64,000 nt of DNA from Arenibacter palladensis. GTDB taxonomy: Bacteria; Bacteroidota; Bacteroidia; Flavobacteriales; Flavobacteriaceae. The stretch's first letter is position 1. The number at the start of each line of letters is the position of its first letter. Both the position numbers and the translations under genes were made by a program. Location: positions 1,178,001-1,242,000 of the forward strand of contig NZ_FQUX01000001.1 in NCBI RefSeq assembly GCF_900129275.1. The letters are read 5' to 3'. The notes beneath the pieces were generated by a model that made no database searches, was not told the origin of the DNA, and saw only the letters and a program-made list of their open reading frames with translations. This document shows positions 25,164 to 33,215 of the stretch, one piece after another.

Positions 25164-25214
25164 GCCGTACAACAAACGAATATAACAACTTGCTCCTATA
25201 TATTTGTTTAAGCC
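25164..25214. other. attC-like hairpin site between units 1 and 2
   Basis: GCCGTACAAC begins the site. Then AACGAATATA pairs imperfectly with TATATATTTGTT across a CAACTTGCTC-containing loop, and the site ends GTTTAAGCC. The core (CGAATATAnCAACTTGnnCCTATAT) is nearly the same as at 32786-32813. Size, outer boxes and stem resemble integron attC sites. Confidence 0.45.
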
Positions 25215-25275
25215 TATCTTTTTTAGCACTTTATAGTATGCTATAGTTCATTGGTTTGCAATAATTTTGAGTAGT

Positions 25276-25385
25276 TGGGCAGCCGAGACACGAGCCTGCC
25301 TAAAGGCAAGGCAGGCGTGACGCCTGTCTCCCGACTAAGGCAGGCTCGCGCCAGCGGTGGGCAGTATCCCGAAGGGTATTGCGTA
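25276..25385. repeat. Nested palindromes and repeat E inside the cassette boundary
   Basis: CCTGCCT-aaaggca-AGGCAGG at 25295-25315, then a second GGCAGGCTCGCGCCAGCGG-type segment at 25339 (as in the tandem units at 23782 and 24057), then the hairpin GCAGTATCCC-gaa-GGGTATTGC at 25361-25382. They lengthen the spacer between the DUF262 stop and the MTHFR-like start to 274 bases. Confidence 0.6.
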
Positions 25386-25393
25386 TAGGTTTT

Positions 25394-25402
25394 GTTGGCG
25401 GT
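25394..25402. other. Left end box of cassette-like unit 2
   Basis: GTTGGCGGT is the exact inverse of ACCGCCAAC at 28077-28085 at the other end of the DUF262/AbiC unit. It lies 3 bases past the DUF262 stop. Confidence 0.5.
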
Positions 25403-25404
25403 AG

Positions 25405-27024
25405 TTATTCTATACTATTTCCTTCTTCATCTTCTTCATATGGATCATATTCCACCTGACTGGTAATTCTTTCGTTTCCTAGTAGGTCAATTATTTTATT
25501 AGCGATTAAGTTCTTCCTTTGATTTATAAAGTCGGAATGCTTTCCTTCTTTTAAGTAGGTAATGCATAATTCATCTAAATAATGAGAATTAAATATTTCC
25601 TTAGATTTCTCAGGGAATTTTTTAATTGTGTAGTCTAGAAGTTCTAAATCATTCAAGTCTATAGTATGACTGTCTTTTAGGAATACATTAATACATGCTT
25701 TTACATTCAAGTCTTTATTGTTTGATAAGAAACCAAAATTATTACGACTTAAGGACGATAAGTTCTCGGTCAAATCAATGGCTTCTCCACTAAAAAAGTC
25801 TATAGGATTGTTAATTGCTAAAATCAAAGAAAATGTTTTGCTGTTAGCTACATTCAGTCTAAAGTCATCAAAACAGAGGTTGTCTATGCCAATTTCCTTA
25901 TCAATCGGTATAGTATTTATTGAACCTTCTGCGAAATCACGAATATTCTGTAAATCACGAGAATTTTGACCCGTATTTGAAGCACCAAAGTGTCTTGAGA
26001 TAGAAGTTTTCCAGAACCAAGTTTTGAGATGACTTATTTGCTCTTCCATTGGCTCCTGAGTTCTATTAAAGAATTCGACCATATAGGTGAGTTGCAAGCT
26101 GTAAGGTAGAAAAGCACTGGAAGGTAGAGGAAAATGGGACTGAATAAAATGAATAGCACGATCGTAGGCCTCTCTGCATTTGGATGACGCTTCTTTAAGT
26201 TCAGTCGAATTAAGTGTTCTTAATTTATCAACGTCTTCTCTATTTATTCCCAGTCCGGCACAAGCCGAAATATTCCTTAAAATGTGGTTTTCTGAAATAT
26301 CATAATAACCTTTACTTTCACAGACTTCATTTACTTGTTTTATGGCGTCATTTAAGTCAAAATCGCCTTTCCATGTTGCTGCCCTCATTAAATCTACGAT
26401 TGTAAGCTTCCTGCCTGTGCTATTTATCCTCTCGAATATAGGAGCCACTTCATTGATTGTCATTTCTCCAATTTTAACAACTGCTATTTTGTAGTCTTTT
26501 ATTGACCTTAAAAGTTTCTCTGCATTTTTGAAAAGTTTTTCCTTTTTCGGATGTGCTTCAAAAGCTTTACACTGTGTAATAAAGTCACTAGTATTGAGCA
26601 ATTTGTTCAATGGGAAATATTCTATCTTCAATTCATCTTTAGGGTAGATAAATCTCTCTTTATCTAAGTCAAAAGCAACATTCCATAGGCTTTTTGAGTT
26701 TTTACCGTCCCAGAATAAGGTTCCACATAAACTTGACACTCTTTGCTGCCCATCAAGAAGATAATTAGTAGGGTAGTATTCTGATGGCTGCTCCAGTTCA
26801 AGTTCGGCTATGTTTCTTTCACTAGCCAATTCCTCCGAAGATTGCCAAAGTAAAATACTGCCAATTGGATAACCATTATATATACTATCGAGTAGTTTGA
26901 TTACTTCTTTTCTTTTCCAAACAAAAGGTCTCTGAAATTTTGGTAATCTAATATCTCCAGAGATAACGCCATTTACAATCTCCTCAATTCTTTGGATATC
27001 TGGTTTTGGATCTCTATACTTCAT
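25405..27024 (-). CDS. DUF262 (GmrS/ParB-like) protein, probable anti-phage effector
   Basis: The 539-residue protein begins with a DUF262 domain: LPKFQRPFVWKRKEVIKLLDS at residues 27-47 (read in two parts), GYPIGSILLW, and the DGQQR motif at residues 91-95 in YLLDGQQRVSSL. In GmrSD, SspE and related defence proteins this domain binds or hydrolyses nucleotides. The C-terminal half has no clear HNH motif of DUF1524, so a DNA-nicking domain is not evident. It is translationally coupled (ATGA overlap) to the upstream putative AbiC gene. The pair sits alone between matching inverted end boxes, which suggests a two-gene defence module. Codons are AT-rich compared with the arginine genes. Confidence 0.85.
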   Translation of the reverse strand: MKYRDPKPDIQRIEEIVNGVISGDIRLPKFQRPFVWKRKEVIKLLDSIYNGYPIGSILLWQSSEELASERNIAELELEQPSEYYPTNYLLDGQQRVSSLCGTLFWDGKNSKSLWNVAFDLDKERFIYPKDELKIEYFPLNKLLNTSDFITQCKAFEAHPKKEKLFKNAEKLLRSIKDYKIAVVKIGEMTINEVAPIFERINSTGRKLTIVDLMRAATWKGDFDLNDAIKQVNEVCESKGYYDISENHILRNISACAGLGINREDVDKLRTLNSTELKEASSKCREAYDRAIHFIQSHFPLPSSAFLPYSLQLTYMVEFFNRTQEPMEEQISHLKTWFWKTSISRHFGASNTGQNSRDLQNIRDFAEGSINTIPIDKEIGIDNLCFDDFRLNVANSKTFSLILAINNPIDFFSGEAIDLTENLSSLSRNNFGFLSNNKDLNVKACINVFLKDSHTIDLNDLELLDYTIKKFPEKSKEIFNSHYLDELCITYLKEGKHSDFINQRKNLIANKIIDLLGNERITSQVEYDPYEEDEEGNSIE

Positions 27025-28061
27025 AAATGTTTTATTTTAAATGTTTCAGGCTCTTTTTCGACTCTATTCTTGTCGAAAATTTCCTTGTGTCTTCTGTCTA
27101 GTAACAACCTGGAGTTCATGTTCTGTAGGATATCATATTGATCAATGAGGTACTTAAAATTTGGGTATCCTAAATTCGGTTTATCAGAATAATAATTTAT
27201 TGGGGTCATTGAATTATAGAAAATAAGTACTAACTCATCCGTAGATAATTGAGCTCTTACAATATTGCAGTAGAACTGCTTTTCTTGATCTCCAATTAAG
27301 TCTGTCTTGTGTACATATTTGAAAATATGGTAGAGGTTTCGGAAGTAGTGTCCGAGATTATATTGATATCTATGAAAAAACCTTTCATATTCAGTTTTAA
27401 GTATTTCCTCCTTATTTTCAATTGGCTCACTGATGAAATTTTCAATATCCTGATTAGTTAAGCCTTGTAGATTCTTTATTTCATCTTTTTCAAGTTTGTG
27501 AAAAAAATCATGTTGAATATCTCGATTTCCTTTAAAATCATTTACCTCCTTTGATTCGAGTTTAGTCAAAGCAGAAAACTTAAAATACTCGCATGTACTT
27601 CTATATTTTAAATCCTTAACTGCACCCACGAAAAACTCCCTTTTCTCATATGTTTCTCCATCAATGGGCTTTATTTTCAGTTTATCAACAATCTCGTTGT
27701 GCAGAGATAAGAGCTGGAAAAAGGTATTTTCAAATCTTTGCTTTTGTAGAGTCTCATTTTGTTTAATGAATTCACCTCTCGTTTCTTCTAATTCTTCTCT
27801 CTGTAGCTTTAATTCTCTTTTCTGTAGCAGTATCGTAAAAATTATTCCAGCAAATGCAAGCGCTGAAAACAGTGCATTGACTGCCCCGAATTTGTCACCA
27901 AATAATCCACGGACTTCATGACTTGTTAAAGTGTCAACATCCGACATAACTTTACTATCAATATACTGCCATGAGAAATACCAAAAGGCTATTACGAGGA
28001 TAAATAGAATAAGACCTACTAATCCATCTTTAGAATTGTTCTCTTTTTTATTCTCACTCAT
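27021..28061 (-). CDS. Putative phage abortive infection protein (AbiC-like), membrane-anchored
   Basis: The 346-residue protein has two membrane segments (about residues 14-33 and 58-80), a charged coiled coil (about 80-108) and then RFENTFFQLLSLHNEIVDKL, the hallmark of the putative AbiC family. The soluble remainder continues with the family-typical HRYQYNLGHYFRNLYHIFKYV. AbiC in Lactococcus lowers phage yield by an unknown mechanism. Here the gene starts 16 bases after the ACCGCCAAC box, and its stop overlaps the DUF262 start by 4 bases. A membrane sensor or effector working with DUF262 is an inference. Confidence 0.85.
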   Translation of the reverse strand: MSENKKENNSKDGLVGLILFILVIAFWYFSWQYIDSKVMSDVDTLTSHEVRGLFGDKFGAVNALFSALAFAGIIFTILLQKRELKLQREELEETRGEFIKQNETLQKQRFENTFFQLLSLHNEIVDKLKIKPIDGETYEKREFFVGAVKDLKYRSTCEYFKFSALTKLESKEVNDFKGNRDIQHDFFHKLEKDEIKNLQGLTNQDIENFISEPIENKEEILKTEYERFFHRYQYNLGHYFRNLYHIFKYVHKTDLIGDQEKQFYCNIVRAQLSTDELVLIFYNSMTPINYYSDKPNLGYPNFKYLIDQYDILQNMNSRLLLDRRHKEIFDKNRVEKEPETFKIKHL

Positions 28062-28076
28062 ATTTTTTATTTAATT

Positions 28077-28147
28077 ACCGCCAACGGTCTGTATATGGTG
28101 TCGTGGCTGACGTTAGGAAGCCATGCACTATATACCTTGTTATAGGC
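28077..28147. other. attC-like hairpin site between units 2 and 3
   Basis: The 71-base site begins ACCGCCAAC and ends GTTATAGGC. Between them GTATATGGTGTCGTGGCT (28091-28108) pairs with AGCCATGCACTATATAC (28119-28135) over 17 pairs, with one unpaired T and a 10-base loop. A long imperfect stem with an extrahelical base between inverse outer boxes is the form of an integron attC site. The left box matches the far end of unit 2 and the right box the far end of unit 3. Confidence 0.6.
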
Positions 28148-28196
28148 AGGCTTTATTTCAATTTCATGATTTTTTAATCACTAATAGATGTTTTCT

Positions 28197-29300
28197 CTAC
28201 TTTGGTGTAGATTGAGCAAATGAGAACCCAAGTCTTTCATCTTTCCAATCGCATTGTGATAGTTCTTCAATAAAAGGACAACCACCCATGCAAGTCTTTT
28301 GGAAGGCACAAGAAGTGCAACCATTGTTCAGAATATTATTTCTATACTTTTTGAAATAGGCATTGTTCTGCCAAATGTCAATCATTTTTTCTGTTCTTAA
28401 GTCTCCAAACCAATCAGTATTGGTCATAAAAGAACAAGGCATCATTCTTAAATTTTCATCAACAAAAGCAGAAAACCTTCCAGCATCACAACCCTCGTAA
28501 AATTCTGAATTCACATTCACATATTTTACTACTCCTGAGATACTACAACTATCAAAGCCAATTTTCAAAGCACCTTTACTTTGGTTTACTAAACCATAGA
28601 ATTCTTTTAATTTTACCTTGTCTTTAAGTAACAAGGTCATGTCGGGTTTTCTTCCGATTGGTTTATAGTTCAGGAATATCAGAGAATTTATTCCTTCCAA
28701 GAAAGCTGGTGGATTTCTTAACCATTCAATTGCTGTATTGATAGTTTGACTATCCGTTACAAAGTGAACATTTGCTTTTATTCCATATTCAAATAGTTTT
28801 TCAAGATGTTTTCTGAACTCGGTGTATGGTTCGTAAGCACTAATAGCAACAGAGCCGCATAATTCTTTTGTTGCTTTCAAAATGTCAGGGGTAAGCCCTC
28901 TACCATTTGTGGTGTAACATGGAACAATTCCATGTTCAACAGTAGTCTCAAGTATCCTTATAAAGTCGGGATGTTGATTTGGATTTCCACCGCCCAGTGC
29001 AACTTGGAAAACATCCATTTCCTTTGCTTGCTCCATGATTAATTTGTAATCGCTAAGCAGCATGTGATTTCCTTTTGGTGTTGATTTTCTATAACAAAAA
29101 GAACAACCTTGATCACACCAGTTAGTAATACTTATATCCAATAATTCTGGCCCGTGCATAGCCCAAAGAGGTTCTGGATAACCTTTTTCCTCTGCACGTA
29201 CAAAATATCCAGTCTTTTTATTAAATAAAACTGAATAATGCTGCTCTGCATACTTTTTATGAACTATATTTTTGTTTTTACCAACCATCTTCTTGAGCAT
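28197..29300 (-). CDS. Radical SAM/SPASM-domain protein
   Basis: The 367-residue protein has the CX3CX2C cluster for the S-adenosylmethionine 4Fe-4S site at C62, C66 and C69 (NWCDQGCSFCYRKS), followed by ALGGGNPNQHPDF. The C-terminal third holds a SPASM-type cysteine set: MMPCSFM, NGCTSCAFQKTCMGGCPF and a final SQCDW. Such enzymes modify peptides or proteins, often encoded next door. The start at 29300 overlaps the preceding small-protein gene by 23 bases; a second Met at 29288 would still overlap. It is the last gene of a four-gene operon led by a STAND-like NTPase. The target is unknown; the two small paralogous proteins are the obvious candidates. Confidence 0.88.
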   Translation of the reverse strand: MLKKMVGKNKNIVHKKYAEQHYSVLFNKKTGYFVRAEEKGYPEPLWAMHGPELLDISITNWCDQGCSFCYRKSTPKGNHMLLSDYKLIMEQAKEMDVFQVALGGGNPNQHPDFIRILETTVEHGIVPCYTTNGRGLTPDILKATKELCGSVAISAYEPYTEFRKHLEKLFEYGIKANVHFVTDSQTINTAIEWLRNPPAFLEGINSLIFLNYKPIGRKPDMTLLLKDKVKLKEFYGLVNQSKGALKIGFDSCSISGVVKYVNVNSEFYEGCDAGRFSAFVDENLRMMPCSFMTNTDWFGDLRTEKMIDIWQNNAYFKKYRNNILNNGCTSCAFQKTCMGGCPFIEELSQCDWKDERLGFSFAQSTPK

Positions 29301-29700
29301 CGATATATAAATTACTACTTTCTATAATGAAATCATCGGTGCAAAAGAAGCATTCAGTTTCATCAGTATCACTGCTTAGTTTACCTATATAAACATTTTT
29401 ACCATTTTTTTCTGCTTCAAGAATTTTGGGTAATACTTCTTTGCCACTTTTCCAAAGCCTTTCTTCTATAAACTCTTCAAATGTGGAGTAGGCGCCAGAA
29501 TAGTGTTTTTCATAATACACTCTTGCTGGCTCCATGTCATCTTTAAATGCATTGAATAAGGATTTGTATATATCTAAGAAATTTGAATCATCTTTTATTC
29601 CAATTGCTTCGATGAAGTCTTTAAAATTGAACTCACCATCACTGATTATCACAAATGAAGTTGAAGAGCTATTTGTTACGAAGTCATATCTTATTTTCAT
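29278..29700 (-). CDS. Small acidic protein with TNSSSTSF N-terminus
   Basis: The 140-residue protein starts MKIRYDFVTNSSSTSFVII, a Ser/Thr-rich N-terminal motif that I recall from many unrelated-looking uncharacterised bacterial proteins. The rest is acidic and partly helical, with a Cys pair in ECFFCTDDF, and it ends in QEDGW. It aligns by eye with the next protein upstream (MK..YDF start, EFIE-like and KD segments, YEK.YS..Y, EA.KN), so the two look like diverged duplicates. The end overlaps the radical SAM start by 23 bases, indicating coupled expression. A peptide substrate for the radical SAM enzyme is possible but unproven. Confidence 0.72.
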   Translation of the reverse strand: MKIRYDFVTNSSSTSFVIISDGEFNFKDFIEAIGIKDDSNFLDIYKSLFNAFKDDMEPARVYYEKHYSGAYSTFEEFIEERLWKSGKEVLPKILEAEKNGKNVYIGKLSSDTDETECFFCTDDFIIESSNLYIDAQEDGW

Positions 29701-29705
29701 TTACT

Positions 29706-30101
29706 TTAATTTTTAAGCATAATTATGTCCATTACTCTGTCGTACATTGTATCTGAAAATGTGAATTGGGCAATACCATAGTCACCATATGAATTGTCAT
29801 CCTTTCGGTAAAGTAAACAATTGGGATTGTTTTTCCTTGCTTCCATTAATTCAACAATGTATTCGCCTTTAAGATTATATTTTCTGTAAAGGAAATGTTC
29901 CATTGATTCATATTCAAATGAATAATATTTCTCATACTCTTTGTCTACATTAATCAATTCCGAAGTTATACTGTCATACATTCTTGAAAACATATTCAGT
30001 GAATATCCATCTTTTGCACCAGTCCGTTCAATAAAAATTTCCTTTGTCAAATTCTTATTAATCAACAGCAGTGATTTGTAAAAGTCATAACCTAATTTCA
30101 T
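29706..30101 (-). CDS. Small protein, paralogue of its neighbour without the Ser/Thr motif
   Basis: The 131-residue protein begins MKLGYDFYKSLLLINKN, the same MK..YDF opening as the 140-residue neighbour but with KSLLLIN in place of TNSSSTSFVI. Shared segments include ERTGAKDGYS, YEKYYSFEYES and EARKNNPN. No enzymatic motif is visible. Its start lies inside the end of the NTPase gene (17-base overlap), and it is 5 bases from the next gene. A toxin/antitoxin-like or substrate pair with the neighbour is conceivable; nothing in the sequence decides. Confidence 0.7.
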   Translation of the reverse strand: MKLGYDFYKSLLLINKNLTKEIFIERTGAKDGYSLNMFSRMYDSITSELINVDKEYEKYYSFEYESMEHFLYRKYNLKGEYIVELMEARKNNPNCLLYRKDDNSYGDYGIAQFTFSDTMYDRVMDIIMLKN

Positions 30102-32727
30102 ATGAACTGATAAATTGTTTAATTGCTTTAATCAATATTTCGTTTTTACTTTCCAATGCTTTAGTGAGATGTATTTTCCCTTGTTCAGCATGTCGGAAAA
30201 AATATTTCTCATAGGTTGATTGAATATTCCAACGGTCTTTATTAGTAAACATGTAAATCAAGAGTTCAAAAAGTTTTTCATAATACAATACATCATCTGC
30301 TTCTCTCTTTTCCAAAATGTCATCTATTTGATTAACCAAATTTTCTTGACTTATTAATCTTGAATGTCCCCATCTGTCTGTTCCAAATTTGTTTACAAAA
30401 CAATTTGCATATTGCTCTGAGTTAAGTTCTCTTAACAACTCAAAAAGAAATTCAATACTTAGGTTTTTATAGTAGGCGGTATTGTATCGGATTATGAGAT
30501 TCCATATAATGGAATCACTATATCGTTCATTGTTTAACAATTTTTCCTTTAGAATTTTCTTGTCCTCTTTGGTTACCTGAGAATCTTTAAGTGAGAAAAT
30601 ACATTTTGAAAATACTGCTTCAAACCAAGGTTGCTTGATTAGGATTTCATGGAGTGATTTATCTAAACCTTTTCTTGATACATAAAACAGAAAGGTGCTG
30701 CATCCTTCAAGTAATGGGGATTTATCGTTAACTTGACTTTCAATAAAGGAAGCAAATTCTTCAACTGATTTTTTGTAAAGAACTTCAACTAAGTATCGTG
30801 AGATTAAAAAATCTCTAAACTCATCAAATGTAAAATTTACAACTTCGGAAGAAGTGAAAATTCCTTTCTCGTCAGTTTGAATATCTCTTTTTACAAGTAT
30901 ATTTTCATCCAAAAATCGGACATACATTTCTCTGTCGTTAGGGTCGGCAATAATTTTATCAAGAGGAACATTCACATAGGTCTTTTCCTGAATCATAAAT
31001 TCAACAACACTTTGAATAAAATTCTTGATGTCAAAATTGCCTGATACTTTGAATTCATCATTGCTCTTTAATCGCTTGTTTATTTCCTCACTTTTTATTT
31101 CATAGTATTTTTCAAACAGTTCCTCTTTGTAAATATTTTCAATACTTTCAAGTTTCTGGTTTTGGTATGCTTCGCAAAAAATCCTTAGCAGAAGAAAATT
31201 TTCTACAAGTTGTTCATGTGCCTTGTTAGAAATTCCATGATGTTCAATTTTGAAGTGATTGAAATATATGTGCAGCAGTTTTTTCTTTAAATCATCGTCT
31301 GGACGTTGACTAAGTAGTGAAGTTATTTTTTTTGTCTCCTTCTTAAATGAAGATGCTTCAAGATTGGAAAAATTTTGCTCGTAATATTCAGTACGACAAC
31401 TAAGAACAATTTTTACAAAATCATGTTCAAGCAATTCAGAAACGAAAGTTTCTAAATTCTGGCTTAACAGTTTTGAGTTATAGTTTTCATTAATACCGTC
31501 AATAACCAAAACGAAAAATTTACTCTGTTCATAGCAAAGTGTTTTAAGGTTGTTTAGGAATTCCTCAAAAGCGTAGTTCGGTGAGTCGGGAAAAATTCTT
31601 TGCAATAACGACTGCCTTAAATCGTTTGCATTGACTTCTGTTCCTGTGAGAAAAGCTGTTGGTATTTCTCTTTTGAGTAAAAAGTTTTCAGAAAAATCAC
31701 AAAGGAAATTTGTCTTTCCTTGTCCTGCTGTTTCTGTAATCAAAGCAACCCTTGCTCTTAGGAATTCTAAATCATCAATTCTGTCTCTGAACTTAGATTC
31801 AAATTTATATTTCTCATTTGAGCCAATTTTTATGTCTGTTATTTCTTGCCGTTTGCTAACTAAGTAATCGTGCCACTTTGAAATTAGTGCTGTGCAGTTG
31901 CTTACAGTCATTTCTCCATTAGCTGGCTTCAACTTTTCAAAATCATAATTGAATAGTGAGTGCTTTTTCTTTGCAAGGAAATTGTTAAAGTAGCGGAAAT
32001 CAAGTATGCTACTTTCATAAAAACATTTCTCTGAGTAGAAAACAGAATCGCACAAGTATCTCAAATCATCTTTCTGTTCTCCTGTCTCAATGAAAGTGTT
32101 TTGAAGATACTTTCCTGAGTTGATTTGTTTTTTAAGTTGTCTGTTTACTTGTGCCTTTAATGCCTGTGAAATTTTCTCAGGTGTAAGTTTCTTGCTCTCA
32201 TTATCTGCAACCAAAGATTCAACAGAAGTTCTGATTGAAGTTGTGTCCGTTTTTACGGATACAACTAATGCTGTAACTTCTTCTATTGACTTGCTAATAT
32301 CAAAGATTTGGTTTTTGTAATTTTCATCAATAAATAGTTTTTTTAAAACGGTGTCAGCATTTAACTTTTCTGTGAATAGCGAGTAAAAATCTTCTAAGTC
32401 TTTTGGGGTTGGTTGAATGATTTTAGGGAATTTGTTGAAGTCGTCTTTGATTTCGTCTAGAGTCCCTTTTTTAAATAACACATATAATGTTAAGTGTTCA
32501 AAGAATATTTGGGAATGGTAAAAAGGGAACATACCATTGGAACTATCGTATTTATGGTTTTGCTCAAAATCTTCGATGGTTTCGTAGATGATTTTTACTA
32601 GCTGATTTTTGTACTTCTTCTCAGGGAATAGTAATTTTTTGAACCTGCCATAACCTTCCTCCTTAATAAATTGGTCAACACATTTAAGTGAGACATAAGT
32701 AATTATTGTAAGTGTTACCGGTTCCAT
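30085..32727 (-). CDS. STAND/NACHT-like NTPase, probable immune sensor
   Basis: The 880-residue protein has a helical N-terminal region (about 1-320) and a P-loop NTPase core. Walker A is ITETAGQGKTNF near residues 330-341, Walker B is FFVLVIDGINE near 404-414 with hydrophobic residues then DG, and the sensor-like KIVLSCRTEYY is at 440-450. Helical winged-helix and helix-repeat-like segments follow to the C-terminus. This matches STAND NTPases, including bacterial NACHT and Avs defence proteins. No nuclease, TIR or protease motif was recognised at the N-terminus, so the effector may be one of the three downstream genes. The gene heads the operon with overlapping starts. A role in phage sensing is inferred from family and context. 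Confidence 0.85.
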   Translation of the reverse strand: MEPVTLTIITYVSLKCVDQFIKEEGYGRFKKLLFPEKKYKNQLVKIIYETIEDFEQNHKYDSSNGMFPFYHSQIFFEHLTLYVLFKKGTLDEIKDDFNKFPKIIQPTPKDLEDFYSLFTEKLNADTVLKKLFIDENYKNQIFDISKSIEEVTALVVSVKTDTTSIRTSVESLVADNESKKLTPEKISQALKAQVNRQLKKQINSGKYLQNTFIETGEQKDDLRYLCDSVFYSEKCFYESSILDFRYFNNFLAKKKHSLFNYDFEKLKPANGEMTVSNCTALISKWHDYLVSKRQEITDIKIGSNEKYKFESKFRDRIDDLEFLRARVALITETAGQGKTNFLCDFSENFLLKREIPTAFLTGTEVNANDLRQSLLQRIFPDSPNYAFEEFLNNLKTLCYEQSKFFVLVIDGINENYNSKLLSQNLETFVSELLEHDFVKIVLSCRTEYYEQNFSNLEASSFKKETKKITSLLSQRPDDDLKKKLLHIYFNHFKIEHHGISNKAHEQLVENFLLLRIFCEAYQNQKLESIENIYKEELFEKYYEIKSEEINKRLKSNDEFKVSGNFDIKNFIQSVVEFMIQEKTYVNVPLDKIIADPNDREMYVRFLDENILVKRDIQTDEKGIFTSSEVVNFTFDEFRDFLISRYLVEVLYKKSVEEFASFIESQVNDKSPLLEGCSTFLFYVSRKGLDKSLHEILIKQPWFEAVFSKCIFSLKDSQVTKEDKKILKEKLLNNERYSDSIIWNLIIRYNTAYYKNLSIEFLFELLRELNSEQYANCFVNKFGTDRWGHSRLISQENLVNQIDDILEKREADDVLYYEKLFELLIYMFTNKDRWNIQSTYEKYFFRHAEQGKIHLTKALESKNEILIKAIKQFISSYEIRL

Positions 32728-32776
32728 TTAAGTCCGCTAGTTTTATAATTCATTGCTCTAGTGTCGTTTTTTGCTT

Positions 32777-32813
32777 GCCTATAACATACGAATATAGCAA
32801 CTTGTACCTATAT
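32777..32813. other. attC-like hairpin at the right end of unit 3
   Basis: GCCTATAAC is the exact inverse of GTTATAGGC at 28139-28147, the other end of the same unit. It is followed by GAATATAG-caacttgtac-CTATATTC, a perfect 8-base stem with a 10-base loop. The loop and stem closely resemble those at 25177-25205. No clear closing GTT box was found to the right. Confidence 0.45.
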
Positions 32814-33010
32814 TCCCATTTTAGATAAATTGCTTTTTAATACATTTCCATGTATAAAAAATCCTATTAATTCCGTAAAATTTTCGTAGGTGAGCAGTGG
32901 GGGGAGTACTACAACCAAAAGTGGGCTTCTAACCTTCTAAGATAGGAAATTTTGGTTCTCGGATTTGGGGAATCGATAAAGTCCAAAATTCTTCGGCGAA
33001 TTACCTTTTT

Positions 33011-33045
33011 CAGTAATCAGTTCACAGTAGTCAGTTTTCAGTAAA
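33011..33045 (+). repeat. Degenerate 7-bp-period repeat, 5 units
   Basis: CAGTAAT, CAGTTCA, CAGTAGT, CAGTTTT, CAGTAAA. Confidence 0.75.
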
Positions 33046-33215
33046 TGGGAATCAGCGATGTTGGCTTACAATGAAAAGTGGACATAGCAGCCACTTCAAT
33101 ACGATCCCAATTGCATGGACAGCCAATGATAACAAAAATATAATCATGATTTTGCACCAAAGGGAATTACTTGCTTATTATTGTAAACTGTTAACCGTAA
33201 TAACTGCCAGTACCT

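Larger units (their letters stand above)
32728..33215. other. Right flank of the accessory island
   Basis: This gap of 488 bases contains the attC-like end box and hairpin at 32777-32813 and a 7-bp-period repeat at 33011-33045, both entered separately. Between them I see only AT-rich sequence with a G-rich patch (GTGGGGGGAG near 32900). A weak -7-like TGATTTTG lies at 33147. No coding signal. Confidence 0.5.
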
